Source: Diphasiastrum complanatum (Eukaryota > Streptophyta > Lycopodiopsida > Lycopodiales > Lycopodiaceae). From it: DNA of 64,000 nt. The notes below the pieces were generated by a model. That model had not been told where the DNA came from, did no database searches, and saw nothing but the letters and a program-made list of their open reading frames with translations. Within the stretch, counting starts at the first letter, position 1. Every line of letters begins with the position of its first letter. Made by a program: the position numbers and the translations under genes. The stretch lies in NCBI GenBank assembly GCA_029204225.1, contig CM055094.1:69599566-69663565 (forward strand), given 5' to 3'. Shown piece by piece: positions 36,780 to 49,244 of the stretch.

Positions 36780-37940
36780 GTAAAAATGCAAACTTACAAG
36801 AAACAAATTCTGCAAACTGTTTGTAAGAGAGTAATTCCCTTGAGTGAATCAGAGGAAAGTTAGAGTGAGTAGGAGTACAATTTACTCCAACGTAGTTTGT
36901 CTAATAAATCCATCCTTTTTATCTCTGACTAGTTTTCTTGATTTCTTGTCTTTACATGCTTATTTGATGTTCATGAATGGATTGCCTATTTTAATGCTAA
37001 GATTTGGCACATGACAAGGAACAACTACAAGAATGAATTTCAAACCCATATGAAATGGTAGAAACATCTAGCACTTGATCACTCCTGAATCTTCTATCAC
37101 CATGAAAAGGGGTTGACAACCTTGATATCCCTTGCTAGAGATCCGAATTATAGATTATACGAGGAAAAGATGGTTCATAATTAAATTGATACCTTCTTAA
37201 TCAAATACCTTATCTTTATCCAAGAAGGATCCCCATTCCTATCCTGTTTGACCAAAATCATTTCCTATTGATGAGAGAGCTCTTTTGAGCATTGACTTAG
37301 GAGTCCTCCTTGCATGCCAAGAATAGTTTTTCAATGACTAAGATACTCTCATTTTCAAATATGAAGCATGCAAACTCAACACTGGGAGCTTTCACTCAAG
37401 TTCTATCTTCCTCACCTTCTTTTATTCCTTTTACTAATCAGCTTCAAGTTAAAACTTGAATATTATATGAAACTAGTGAGAAACTAATTTGTTGATGATT
37501 TGCTATTTTTAGCATCGAAAGAAACTACTATAAACTAGTTTGTTAATGATTTGTTATTTTTAGCATATTTTGAAGTAGTTTAAACAAGAATTTTGATATA
37601 GAAAGTTAGTCCTTTAGAGAAATTGATCATGTGAGCAACTTTTGTTGGTGGACAATTGCATAATTTAAGATTGCTTAAAAGGGTGGGGGGGGGGGGGGAC
37701 CTTGACTCTTCAACTTCAATGCTTTGCATGTGTGGACGTATTTGGCATTGCCTTGCAAAAGGCAAGATTTTGGGTTCAAGTTGGTCAATGGGAGGTTTTT
37801 TAAAAGTCATCATTAAAGTCAATGCCTCAAACTATAATGATATGTGCACACTAAAAGCTTTGCCACATTGCTAAGGACTCTATTGCAAGAACTTGGTCCT
37901 TTAGATGCACCTCTATATGCAAGTCTCAAATAGCAAAAAT
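36780..37940. other. Unannotated region with a poly-G run, copy 2
   Basis: No coding similarity recognised on either strand. A run of 14 G follows GGGT at 37685-37698 (8 G in copy 3). A repeated CTAGTTTGTTAATGATTTG-type block occurs twice at about 37485 and 37535. Copy 3 lacks about 200 bp corresponding to roughly 37747-37950. Confidence 0.4.
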
Positions 37941-37944
37941 TCAT

Positions 37945-38311
37945 GTTTCTCTCTTTTTCTTGCATGCATGCCCACAATTCAGGCACCTTCATATTCAAGT
38001 CATCAATAGCCAAAATTTGTGTTCATCTCTTTTTCTTTCATGCATCCCTTGTTCTCAACCTACACGATGCATCAAGGACATCAACAAAAAAAAATAATCA
38101 AATAAAGAGTACATATTTGCATTCAGAAAGACCATTTCAATATTGTTTTCATATCTCTACTCCAGCACACACTTTGAATCACGGTTCAATTCTTGAGATA
38201 ACAATAAAAAAAATGTCACAATACCAAGACAACTAGAAATATGAAATAGCTACTTACATTATTTGTGGCAATGCCTTTGTGATACACTACTGCATTCTTG
38301 TTGATGAGATT
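37945..38311 (-). repeat. Repeat R1, partial diverged inverted copy (copy 2)
   Basis: Reverse-complement relatives of the R1 end: TTGCATGCATGCCC, CTCAACCTACACGATGCATC, AATCAAATAAAG, CATATCTCTACTC and CACACTTTGAATCA blocks in the same order. It is clearly more diverged than the other R1 copies and lacks the hairpin part. It lies directly before the CACTA-like fragment. Confidence 0.65.
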
Positions 38312-38320
38312 TCATAATTT

Positions 38321-38809
38321 ATGATATATGTTTCATGTTCTATGATTCATGCAATGTTTATGAGTTTATTAGGTTTAGTAATCTTTGATTCTCCATATGT
38401 TTTAAGAGTCACATCAAGAGTAGTTCACACAATTTATGTTGATAATAACAATTTGTTTAACGTAACATTGTTAAATATGCAGGTATTTTTCCAACCGGAT
38501 AAACCAAACAACAAGTGGTGGTATGTTGTTCAAGTTAAGCCACGCACAAGACAAGTACTTGAAAATGTATATATTGATAACGAAATGGACGATCTGAATA
38601 TTGACAACACAAACATAGTTGATGAGGATATAGAAACATCTCCAAGTTCCTTAAATGTTAAAAAAACTAGAAATGGTCGGATGATTCTGAGACAAACGAA
38701 AATATTGAGACAGTGTCTGATTACTATAGTGATGCTAAAATTCATCTAAGTGGAGATGAGTTGCAAGATGTATTGGTTGATGATTTTGAATCTTGTGATG
38801 ATGAATAAA
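38321..38809 (+). pseudogene. CACTA (En/Spm) transposase-associated fragment, copy 2
   Basis: The segment QVFFQPDKPNNKWWYVVQVKPR (38483 onward) resembles the DUF4216 region found at the C-terminus of plant CACTA TNP2-like proteins (pattern QVFY..DP....W.VV...PR). ATGCAG just before 38483 could be a 3' splice site, which would make the upstream 38321-38482 intronic. An acidic Asp/Glu-rich tail continues in a different frame after about 38676, ending at a TAA near 38807, so one frameshift separates them. No transposase core or CACTA terminal repeat was identified. It may be a captured or decayed exon. Confidence 0.6.
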
Positions 38810-38864
38810 CTATATGTGTCACAACCATTTTTGTGATAAAATAATAGTTTACAAAATTGCATAT

Positions 38865-38990
38865 GTTTATTTATTTATATATTTATTCATTTATTTATTT
38901 ATCTATATTTATATATTGTTTTTTAAATCCTTACATCTTTATAAATTGTTTTTTAAATCTTTACATCTTTAAGTCACGTTGACTGTTGCA
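38865..38990 (+). repeat. AT-rich low-complexity tract with a short duplication
   Basis: TTTATTTATTTATATA-type repeats are followed by two copies of a block reading ATTGTTTTTTAAATC-TTACATCTTTA (near 38917 and 38947). Spacer between the CACTA fragment and the Copia-C 3' end. Confidence 0.7.
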
Positions 38991-39081
38991 AATTGTTCAA
39001 CCTTTGTGTCTTGCTCGTGCTGCCACAAAGTTGCAGGAGTTCACCATTTCTGACACTCCCTCTTGAACCTTGCAACTTTGT

Positions 39082-42000
39082 TCATTTAATCCAATTGCCT
39101 CTCTTTGCTTGGTAAAGGGTGGCTTGTCGACTGGTTTCGTGAGGAGATCTGCAATCATATTTTATGATTTTATGAACTAGACCTGGAGCTCTCCTTTCGA
39201 GATCAAATCTCAAATATGATGGTACTTCAGAGGAATGTGCTTTGTCTTTGAATGGAAGACAAGCTCCTGGGACAGATAGATGGCACTCTAAGAGTCCATC
39301 ATCATCGTGCTTGGCCCCTCTTGTGGTATCCCGATTGCCTCCAACATCATTTGCAGCCACACTACCTCATTCGCCACTTTTGAAGCTGCGACAACTCAGC
39401 GTCGCAAGAGGATTGAGTACCAAGGTTTGCTTCTTGCATATCCAGCTGATTGCAGCTCCGCACGCTATCGTACAGCCTCCAGTTATAGACTTGTTGTCAT
39501 CTTTGCAGCTCGCCCAGCTTGCATCACTGTAGTAATGCAGCTCGAATCCTTTCGCTTCGTTTCTAGCTCTGTAGGTTAATCCAACATTCTGGGTACCCTT
39601 CAGATACTGTAGGATTCGTTTGGCCATTTTCCAATGTGCTAGACCAGGATTGGAATAGAATTGGCTCAATGCGTAAACAGAGAAGGCCAGATCGGGTCTG
39701 GTACAAATTGTTAAGTACATCAGACTACCGATTAAGTTATGGTAGGGTATACCTGCCATCTTTTGTTTTTCTTCTTCTATTTTTGGGCAATCATGTTTCG
39801 TGAGCTTGGCTCCAGCTATCATTGGTGTGGCTTTCTTTTCACAGTCCATCATGTGGTACTACTTCAGCATTTTTCTGGCGTACTCTGACTGACTTAAGTG
39901 CATTTTGCCATTTGTTCGAATCTCTGCTGATCTCCAGCCCTAGGCATTTTGTTGCTTCTTCAAGATTTGTGATTTCGTAGTTTTCAGAAATCAGACTCTT
40001 TGTGTTCTTGATTAACATCAAGAAATTTTCTATCATCAGTGAATCATCCACGAAACTGGTCAGTATCACAAAATCCTTTCTAACTCTTTTGATGTAGACA
40101 TTATAGTCTGGTTGAATAGGATCGAAGTCTAGGGACTTCAGAAGGCCATCAAGCTTTTTGTACCAGGCCCGTGATGCCTGTTTTAGACTGTAGATGCATT
40201 TCTGCAATCGACAGACATATTATCTATTGTCGGGGTCTTCATAGCCTTCAGGTTGCTTTATGAAAATTTTCTCCTCTAGATTTCCGTGGTTTTCATGTCA
40301 ATCTGGTGAATTTCCAGATTGTACTGTGTGGCATATGCAAGGAGCAGCCTTATGCTTGTCATCTTGACCATGGGCGAATATATGTCGAAATAGTCAATAC
40401 CATATCTCTGCGTGTAGCCCTTCGCGAAAATCCTTGCTTTGTAGCGACCAATGGTGCCATCTGATTTTAGCTTCTTCTTGTACACCCATTTGCAGTCGAC
40501 TACTTTTCTGTTTTTTGGCAGTGGCTCTAATGTCCATGCCTCGTTTCGCCTCATCGACTCGATCTCTTCTAACATTGTCTGTTTTCAGAATTCTCTCTCT
40601 AGACTTTAGATAGCTTCTTGGTATGTAGTTGGCTCTTCTGTGAAGCTGCAGTACTCGAACTGTGTGTCTTAGCTCCATTGAAGATTGTCAGAATAGCGGT
40701 CTGGAGGTCTTCTTTGTCTTGTTGGCCTTCGAGGTTCATTTCGTCGCTGCTCGAACATTTCTTGTTCGTGGGGTCGGTCCTCTGCTTCCTACTGCTTTGG
40801 AGTCTGGGGTCCTACATGTTGATTTGATGATTGTCCTCGGTCTCCCTCTTGAATAGGCAGTAGTGTGAAGATCTCATGGCCTCTTTCGTCTTTCAGTTCA
40901 GGGAATATGGACTCGTCGAACTTCACATATCTGTTCGAAACAACCTTCTTCGAGGTTGGATCGTAGACTCTGTACATATGTATTCCGTTCGAGTAGCTGA
41001 CCATGATTGTTTGGGATTTGACGTCGAGCTAGATTCTCTTTTCTTTTGGAATGTGCTTGTATGCTGTACATCCAAACACTCGTGAGTATGATAGATCAGA
41101 CTTTCTGCCTGTCCACATCTCGTACAATATTTCGTTCTCCAACGCTGTCATTTTTTATCTGTTCTGCAGATGTACTACTGCAGCTATTGCTTCGTCCCAG
41201 AATTGGCCTGGCAATTGAGCCTGTGCCATCATGCATCTGGCTCCTTCGACTAGCGTTCTGTTTTTCCTTTTTGCCACACCGTTGTATTCTGGTGTGTATG
41301 CAGGAGTGAAATGGTGTTCTATCCCCTGTTCTTCGCAGAATCTTGAGAATATTGTGCTTTTGTATTCACCTCCATTGTCAGATCTAAGGATCTGTATCTT
41401 TTTTGAGGTGTGTCGCTCTGTGAATGCCACGAACTTCTTGAAACAACCAAATACTTAGGATTTCTTCTTCAAGTAGTAGATCGTGGTCATTCGACTGTAA
41501 TCATCTATGAACATTAGAAGATATTTCGAACCTGATAGCGAATCTATTTTCATTGGTCCACACACATCAGAGTGGACAAGCTCAAGAACTTCCTTAGCCC
41601 TTCTTCCTTCGTGTGTAAATGGACTCCAATGTTGCTTGCCTTTCTGACAAGCTTCGCAGATCTCAGCCTCAGGCCTTGATATTTTGAGACTTGTGACAAT
41701 GTGCTTTGTGCTCATGTTGTACAGGGTCCGCATGTTCAGATGATACAATCTCCTATGCCAGCGCTGATCTTCGTTTTTTGAAGCATTTAATATGCTATTA
41801 AAGTTGCTGATTATTTTGGCCTGGTAGAGATTTCCTTGTCTGCATCCGACCGTCAGCAACTTGTTTGTCGTCTTCTCGATCATACGACAAGTGTTGCCGT
41901 CGAACAAAACTCGAATGCCTAGATGTGCCATCTTGGAGATAGATAGCAGATCTTTTCCGAGTGAGGGCACATAGAGTGCTCTTGGCAACTCTGCTTGGCC

Positions 42001-43041
42001 TGACAGTGTTCGTACTATAGAGAGCCAATGCTTTTGACTAGAATCATCACTTATCGTTTTTGAGTTCGCAAAAGTTGATCAAGATCTTCTTGTTGCAGGT
42101 TATGTGAGATGTTGTTCCTGAATCGATGACCACATCGTAGTCATGTTCGGAGTAGCTTGTCGAAGCTTCGTCGAGTATCGTGAAAGCTTCGTCACCTCTT
42201 TCTGCATCTTTAGATGATTCTGCAACGTTTACTTTTTCAGCTTTGTTTTTTTCTTTTTGGGTTGAATCTGCCCTTTCCTCTTGCAATGCATGCAAGGTAT
42301 TGCTGGATTGAACCAGCATTTGTTGGCTGTATGGCCTGGTTTGTGGTAGTGATCGTAGGAAGAAGATTTTTTATTTGAGGACTTCGTCTTCTCGAATCTT
42401 GGCTTGCTTTTGTTCTTCTTCTTGCCTTTTGTGAAGAGAGCCTTCTCTTGATCACTGCTTCCCTCTTCTTTGTCTCTCATCAGTCCCTCATCAGCGACAA
42501 GACTGATTGCTTCGTCAAATGTCATATCTAGTAGACTCAGTATGAGCATTCTCAGAAGTTGATAGGATGTCGGTAGAGATTGCATGAAGTACATCAGCTA
42601 CTGTGGTGCTGGGACCTGGTGCTCCTGTCCTGATGTAGCGGTTTGACGGAAGATCATTCTAATCTTCTCAACGTGATGATCCAACTGGTTGCCATCCCAC
42701 CGTATTGATTGCAGCTGATTGTAAAGGTGCATGACTGAAGCTGCAGTTCTCACTTTATACTTATGCTTTAATCTTTCCCATGCTACATGGCTGCTTTCGC
42801 AGTGATCAATCTGCATGAGTAGAACTTCATTTATGGACGAGACGATGATCGCCATTGTGCGCTCATCCTTTTTGATCCATTCAGCTCTCCTCGGGTCTTC
42901 TTCTGGAGGCTGCACCTCTGAGAGCTCGGTCACCGACCAGAAGCCTTCGCCCTTCAGGATTGTTTTGATTTTGAATTTCCAGATTCTGTAATTTGCGCCA
43001 TCGAGACTGATTGCTACTCTGGTCTGGATTGTCGTAGCCAT
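39082..43041 (-). pseudogene. Copia-C gag-pol remnant, copy 2 (most complete)
   Basis: Reading 5' to 3' on the minus strand: gag (43041-42229) with an intact 147-codon opening frame starting MATTIQTRVAIS, including the UBN2-type block LKHKYKVRTAASVMHLYNQL. The CCHC knuckle has both leading Cys changed to Tyr. Protease follows (VVIDSGTTSHITCN, normally DSGAT). Integrase (41988-41155) has HSDVCGP and LRSDNGGEY intact but NGVAKRKNRT, the catalytic Glu being Lys (41269-41271). RT (40575-39839) has SFVDDSLMI and a damaged DVKTAF block (IDMKTTEI, local deletion). RNase H (39852-39200) has YSDASWASC. No LTRs are recognised at either end; the 5' side abuts the gypsy fragment. Confidence 0.92.
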
Positions 43042-43079
43042 ATTATGTTGTCTGGAAGAATCATTGCTGGGATATTAGT

Positions 43080-44520
43080 AGTGATAACCTGTTGGCTCTG
43101 CCACTAGATTAGGATTACATCGATTCAACTTTATAACCTTTAAAACTGCATCAGGTACTAAAGGTATGGTATGTTCAATAATTGATGTTGGAATACCCTT
43201 CAGATCTTGATAAGTCCATGCAAAGCAATCTTGATAATAAGTAACGTTTGGAGTGCTTGATATTGTTCAGGATTAAGTTCTGATCCAACTTGTACAACAT
43301 TTTCTAGTTCTCCTAGTTCAGCAAGATTCATTGGCTGTGTCCTAGCTGGGCCATCATAAACATGTTTCGATTCTGGCACCTGTTCTTCGGGTTCACAATG
43401 TGCTTTAGGTAACATGATAACCACATCATCCAGTGTATCACGTTTAAAATGTTCGAGCATATCATGCTGGACAACATTTGCTTGTTCTTTGTCAAAAGGA
43501 CTTGTCTTGGATCTTCGCTTAGCCTTCTTGGCAGGAACTAATCGTGGAGATGATGAATTTCGAGATGATGATGTCTTGCTAGAACTCTAACTTGTAGAAT
43601 CATCCTTGACTTTCCCTTTGTCTTTATCCAGTAAGGGTGGCACATTTTGTAATCAATCTTTTGAGGAGGATTTTTCCATTTCAGGACCATATTATAATAT
43701 TGCTTGACTTGTTTCTTCGTCATTGATCTTGTGATCCTGTCTTACTTCAATATAACTACTTTGGGTGGTTTTATTGTTGGTTCATCAAGAACATACGCAG
43801 TCCAAATCTTGTCGGATCCATATGATTTAGAGTCTTCTCATCAGTAAGTTCTGCATTATCATCATAAGTCAAGGCATGACTAACAGGAATGAGGTAATCT
43901 TCAATCGGATCTGGTATAGGTTTCGTTGATATCCAAGCTACATTCAGCACATTCAATGGAAAAGTGATCGGTGTATCCAAGGTTCGATCCAATAATGAAA
44001 TCTCGCTCAAATCTGACTGATTATCTTGTTGACACATATATCCTGCTGTACAATCAATAGTTGCAAGAGCTTCATTCCAGTTGGCATTATCTATTTGAGA
44101 ATCGTAGTGAACTCCCAAATGTTTCTCTGGTCGGTCACAAGTATGATCCGTTGTTGAGGAATCATCATCCGCTTTTTGAACCACTGGTTTGATAGTCCAA
44201 GTTGTAGGATCAACTTTGACTGCATGTTCACAATTTTCAAAAGTGATTTTTCCGATACCCCAATTATGAATTACTTGCGCAACTCGTAACCATGGACGTC
44301 CCAATAGGACTCGGTAGACATTTGGTACGTCTGTTAAGTCCATTACTATGAAAGTACTGACGAATTATACTCCCACAATTCTGACAGGTATATCTTCAGC
44401 CATCCCTCACGGACGAACTGTCGTTTGATAAGCTAGCTTAATGGCAAAAGTTGCAGACTTGATCTTTGTAAGGCCCCATTTTGCACATAGCCTTGTAGAA
44501 ATCAGGTTAACTCCTGAATC
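43080..44520 (-). pseudogene. Ty3/gypsy pol fragment, copy 2
   Basis: The same fragment as 13075-14480. Here the YRVLLGRPWLR block and the linker form one frame (44343-43771), whereas copy 1 is frameshifted near 14160. The pre-RT segment (43460-43200) is broken by a small deletion in the LLIKNQDCFAW block. The catalytic RT core is absent. Confidence 0.8.
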
Positions 44521-44529
44521 GCCATCTAT

Positions 44530-45350
44530 TACAGATAGAGATTTGATCTAGAAAATCAAAACCTAAAAGTAAAACTGGCGAAGGTTCCCTAGGCGAAGAT
44601 TGGCTCGGCGAAGGTTCAACAGTGCTATTTTTGAAAAAAAACTCTTTGATCAGGCTTTTCTGACAATTTCTATGGAAATAACCTTCGCCAAACTCTCAGA
44701 TTTATGCATAGATTCGTTCCCATGAGAACGATAGTATAGTTCAGATTTCAGCATGAATGGAAGATTCACATCTAGCTCTAACATCCATTAACCCTAGGCA
44801 GTAACACTACATCCACTAACACTAGATCCACAACAAGATAGCTTACTCTTTCTCTGTCTCCCTTTCTCCCTCATAAAAAATATAATAACATGCAATCCCA
44901 ATAACAATCAAATCCAACAATTAGCAAAATCCAAAGAAGGCATGAGAGATGGAGGAAAAGTGATAGAGAGCAAGGACATGCATAAATCCACTTCACAAGA
45001 GAACAAATCTGCTTTATTGAAATGAAGAAATCAAACACGTGTAGGAACTCGAGTTGGTCCCTTCTTATAGTAGAGAGGAGGACCCTGGCCTCTGAATCCT
45101 ATTGGTCCATTTTTGCCTCCCTAATTATTCAAATTTAAAAAAGAGTGGGAACCATCAAAATTGGAGGGAAACCCAACTTTATTCACTAACTTGAAATTTA
45201 GACCTTGTGACATTAAAAGTACCACAAAAAGGCCTAAAGTCCTTTTATTGACTTTCAACTAATCAAAACTCTATGTGATCATCGGGTTGGGCTTACACAC
45301 GCAAGGTGCCAAATCCCTCTCACTTATTAACTAGGGTTAGGGGAGGAGGG
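44530..45350. other. Non-coding spacer, copy 2
   Basis: Equivalent of 14485-15344. The inverted repeat is shortened to 11 bp (TGGCGAAGGTT 44576-44586; AACCTTCGCCA 44680-44690). No gene recognised. Confidence 0.5.
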
Positions 45351-45351
45351 C

Positions 45352-46222
45352 GTTGACCTTCATCAACTTATCGGTGAAGGACATTATCCACATCAGTGAT
45401 GTAGTGACACCAAGACAAGCCTAGGATGTACTAAAAGAACAGTTTGAAACCATCAAGAATTATGTTTTTGAAGTCAAAATTGAATAGTGTCGTATGGAGC
45501 AAGGGGAGCACATTTAAACATATATGACCAGAATCAAGCCAATAAGAGACAAACTGCATTCCATAGGCGAGTGCATACATGATGTCGAGTTGGTGCACAC
45601 CGCATTTTGTGGCATTGGAGACTCTTATCAAACGTTTGTGAGCGGGACAACGTCAAGAGAAAGACTACCAACCTTGGATGAGCTCACATGAATCTTGATG
45701 TTGGAGGAACAATGACGGGAAATGGTGAAAGCTCCTTCTCAAAACATTGATGATCAAGCACTTGTGGCACGCCAAAAGCAAGGCAAGGGCAAGGGCTAGA
45801 AGAAGTCTAAACAACAATTTGCCAAAACTCAAAGGAAGAGGGGTCATCTAGCAAGACCAAGAAGAAAGGCAAGTGCTTCTATTGCGGCAAAAAGGGCCAT
45901 TGGAAGTTTTAATGCCGAAATTTTTTTTCGGAATCGGAAGGGAAAATCAAAGCAAACAAGTAACCTTGTCGATGAAGGTGAAGTTGAAGACTCTAGCATC
46001 TTTATATTAGCATTGTCATCCAATCAAGATAATCAAGCTTGGTACATTGACTCCGGAGCCACAAGACACATGATAGGTAATAAAGAAGTAGCTTGAAAGA
46101 GTTGGATAATGGAACATCTGTGTCACAAGCAAATGGTGATGTGTGCAAGTCGAGAGGGATAGGCACTGTTTCCACCAACTACATGATGGCAAAAGCATAA
46201 TGATCAAGGAGGTACTTTATGT
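45352..46222 (+). pseudogene. Copia-D gag-protease remnant, copy 2
   Basis: Nearly identical by eye to 15345-16215. It has the CFYCGKKGHWKF knuckle with the same TAA before the last Cys, and AWYIDSGATRHMIG. The shared stop shows it was inactive before duplication. Ends at the inverted R1. Confidence 0.8.
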
Positions 46223-46231
46223 ATATGCAAC

Positions 46232-46995
46232 TTAAAAATTTTATTTTACATGCATTGATAGGCTCTCAACCTACATGACACACCAACATCATCACTTAGC
46301 CAACCATAATCAAACAAAGATTGTCTATTTAATTCACAAAATCATTTTCTATATGTTTTTTTTTTATTGTTATCATATCTTTACTCATGCACACATTTTG
46401 AATTAGAGCTCAATCCTTGAGGTAAGAAAAGAAAAATAATCATTTTTTGATGGGTCCAAGACAACTAGGACTTGAAAATAGATAATTACTAGGATCCAAT
46501 GTAACAGAGTCACATATTTATTCTTGAGAATATTTGTGACAATGTCATTGATATACCATAATGTTCTTGTTTTATTGCAAAACCATAGAAAGAATTCAAG
46601 GTTTTTCTAAACGTAATCTTAGTTTTCTCTTTTTAATGAAGAGAATGTCGTTGGCTCCCACAACAGAATATTTTTTTTAAATATGCACCTTTTTGATGCC
46701 ACAAGGTGCACATAAAAAAGTTTACCTTTTCTTACATGCACCTTTTGTCCAGAAGCTGCATGTAAAAACAAATTACGGCAAAATAAACATTGAAACAAAA
46801 AGTAAAAACAAAAATTACGGCAGGGAAGGATGATACGCCTCCTCCCGCCATTATGCCCTAGGGTGTCCGCCATTGGGCTACCGCCCTCGAGGGACCTCCT
46901 TGGGCAGAATGCCCTTGCAGGGTGACCTCCCTCCCCCTCAGGTGAACGCCCTTCCTGCGAGGATTGCCCTTGGAGGGTGACCTTCCCTACCCTTT
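46232..46995 (-). repeat. Repeat R1, inverted copy 2
   Basis: Near-identical to 16225-16990, including both hairpins and the GGGCAGAATGCCCTT-type inverted-repeat cluster (46855-46990). Confidence 0.75.
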
Positions 46996-47004
46996 CATTT
47001 ATCT

Positions 47005-47829
47005 TGGAAACATTATTTAATTACGAAAAGAGGTTTTCCTAATTGACATAGTAGCATTTCAGATGAACATGTGTTCATTTGAGTCATTTCTTGAAAATGG
47101 AATGAGTCAATATCCTTCTAACTACATAAAATGAAATGGATACTTTGTGTCTATTCTGCTCACTTTTTGAACAAATTAAAAAGCAAAATGGGCATCTGGT
47201 TTTTTCAGAAAAAATTGCCGCATGTTTCATCTTGTGTGTCAGGCGTCAAGCTGCCACGTGCTGGCTTGAGAGTGGTTAAAAAAAAGTCAAACTGCTCATT
47301 ATGCTTCATAATCAGCATGTAGGAAGTTTCAAAGTATCCATTACGCAATGGAAAGTGCCGGCATAGGCCATTCTGCCTGGTTTTACTTTCTAAAATTTTC
47401 GCCTAAAAGATTTTGAAAATCCTTACGGACAAAATGGCATATATGCCCAACCCATTCCATACTACATAATGATTAGAAGGATTAACCGTGACTTATCAAC
47501 TCTCACAAGGAAATCAACGTTTTTAGAGATACAAAGATGATTAATTCTCTAACAACTACTTACTGCATGGAAGGCATGATGAGTTGGTGTATTTCCAGTT
47601 TATTTTCTTAAATTCATCACAGTCAAGGCAAAGCCATGACTTCTATTCTTGAAAAAGCTGGCGTAGTCTGCCTTCAGAGGCAAGAGATAGCGCTGCAAAC
47701 TGTTGCGGTAGTAAGTCTAAACTTCGGCATTCAAGTAACTATCAGACTCAAACAGTTTCTATAATTCAACATTAAGAGGACAAATTACGTTGCAAGTGGC
47801 TTGAGTTGATGAACTGTCTTGTGTAGGAA
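47005..47829 (-). other. 3' flank of germin-like gene, copy 2
   Basis: No further gene. A possible AATAAA polyadenylation signal on the minus strand lies at 47599-47604, about 225 nt after the stop codon. Confidence 0.45.
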
Positions 47830-48513
47830 TTATTTGGAGCCCGAGAAAATTGCTTTCAAACGGTCTATTGTCTTCTGATCCAAGATCAAAAATGATTTCT
47901 GTAGCACTTCATCCTTGATGTTTGAGCCAAACAAGGCACTCGAAATGGTTTGGAAACCAGGGCTCTGGCTGTTCAGAGCAACCACGGCTTGAGCGGGTGC
48001 ATCTCCTACATTGAGCTGAAAGTGAATGAGTCCTCTTGGAAAAATCATGACCTCACCTTTGCTGATGACCCTGGCAAATAGCTTGTTGCCAGCGGTGACA
48101 AAACCAGCGTACAAAGTTCCTTTTACAACATAAATGATCTCGGATGCACGGGGGTGGGTGTGAGGTTGGATAATTCCTCCCTTTGCAAAATCAAGCTTGG
48201 CAAAGGATAACCCAAGAGAGTTTAAGCCCGCAAACGTATCCACGTCAGCAAGAATAGCGCTGGCTCCGACACTGTTGTTAGTCTGGGGAGGAGCTGTGAG
48301 GCCATCAAAAACGAAATCATCTGTTGTGACAGCGGCTGGTGTTTTGCAAGGGTAGCCGTTCAGGTATAGATCCTTGGTAAGATCAGCAACACAAAAGTCC
48401 TGTAAAGGATCCGCATCGGCGGCATTGACATTGAGAGGAGCGAATTGTAACAGAAGCAAGGCCGGGAATACCAGCAGCCCTGCAAAAATGTTGAAGAAAG
48501 TAGAGGACTCCAT
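47830..48513 (-). CDS. Germin-like protein (secreted cupin), copy 2
   Basis: 227 residues, identical to the copy 1 protein except Asp142 to Gly in the loop after the sixth-strand region (GFVTAGNKLF). By eye I count four nucleotide differences over 684: the stop codon (TAA here, TGA in copy 1), the Asp/Gly codon, and synonymous changes at Glu125 and Ala25. Signal peptide, Cys41/Cys56, ligands His118/His120/Glu125/His164 and the N79 sequon are all kept. The 5' leader and TATA region look identical to copy 1, so the two genes probably share an expression pattern. The upstream extension of the ORF to 48756 is rejected for the same reason as in copy 1. Confidence 0.93.
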   Translation of the reverse strand: MESSTFFNIFAGLLVFPALLLLQFAPLNVNAADADPLQDFCVADLTKDLYLNGYPCKTPAAVTTDDFVFDGLTAPPQTNNSVGASAILADVDTFAGLNSLGLSFAKLDFAKGGIIQPHTHPRASEIIYVVKGTLYAGFVTAGNKLFARVISKGEVMIFPRGLIHFQLNVGDAPAQAVVALNSQSPGFQTISSALFGSNIKDEVLQKSFLILDQKTIDRLKAIFSGSK

Positions 48514-48651
48514 GTTGTCTGAAATGAACTTTGTTGAAAACCTCAGCTTATACGACGTAAGATGGACTGAAACTATTCCAACAAGACAGATGCGTATGTC
48601 GCTGAACTGAGAGGTTGAGCGATGCCTATGTGAGATCGAGATCTGCGCAAC

Positions 48652-48663
48652 AGATATATAATA
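48652..48663 (-). promoter_or_regulatory. TATA box of germin-like gene, copy 2
   Basis: TATATA at 48655-48660 (plus-strand view), about 140 nt upstream of the start codon, in a stretch matching copy 1 base for base as far as I can compare. Confidence 0.6.
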
Positions 48664-49244
48664 CAGTGGTGAAGATGGACGCTCCCGTAACGCCCAAGTA
48701 ACTAGCTTCGAAGATAGATGAGAGGAATTTCCTACGCCTTTGCTGCATGCCTCCAACGTAGTTGCGTGACAGAATTGAAGTCAATTATCGGTCGTATTTT
48801 GGAGATGAAGTCAGAGATGGTAGAGTTTCTAAGGTTTTAAAACTTGACTTTCAATGACAGGATTTTATATTGTTATCAAACTTGATGAAGTCTCAACCAA
48901 GGATAAATTCGAGCTCAAAAGATGTTTTGTTCAAGTTGAAAGACCTACGACTAAGTGGCAAAGCCAAAAACTTATGATGCTCAAATGTATAAGACTAAAA
49001 TAGGCTGAATTTTTGTCTATAGAATATTTACAAAAGTTTAAAAGCACCAAGTAAAATTCTAATTTCAACAAACGTCCTCTAAATCTTCACCTAGTTTTTA
49101 GAATGGATTTTTTGTTTCTTACACATAATTGGCATGTCAATATTTTGCAGAAACATGGAACTGTGATTGTTGGGCGAATTTTTCGTTGAGGGATTGGTCC
49201 CGTCGGAAGATCCCTGACAAGGGGAAGGGACCACACCGCCCTTA

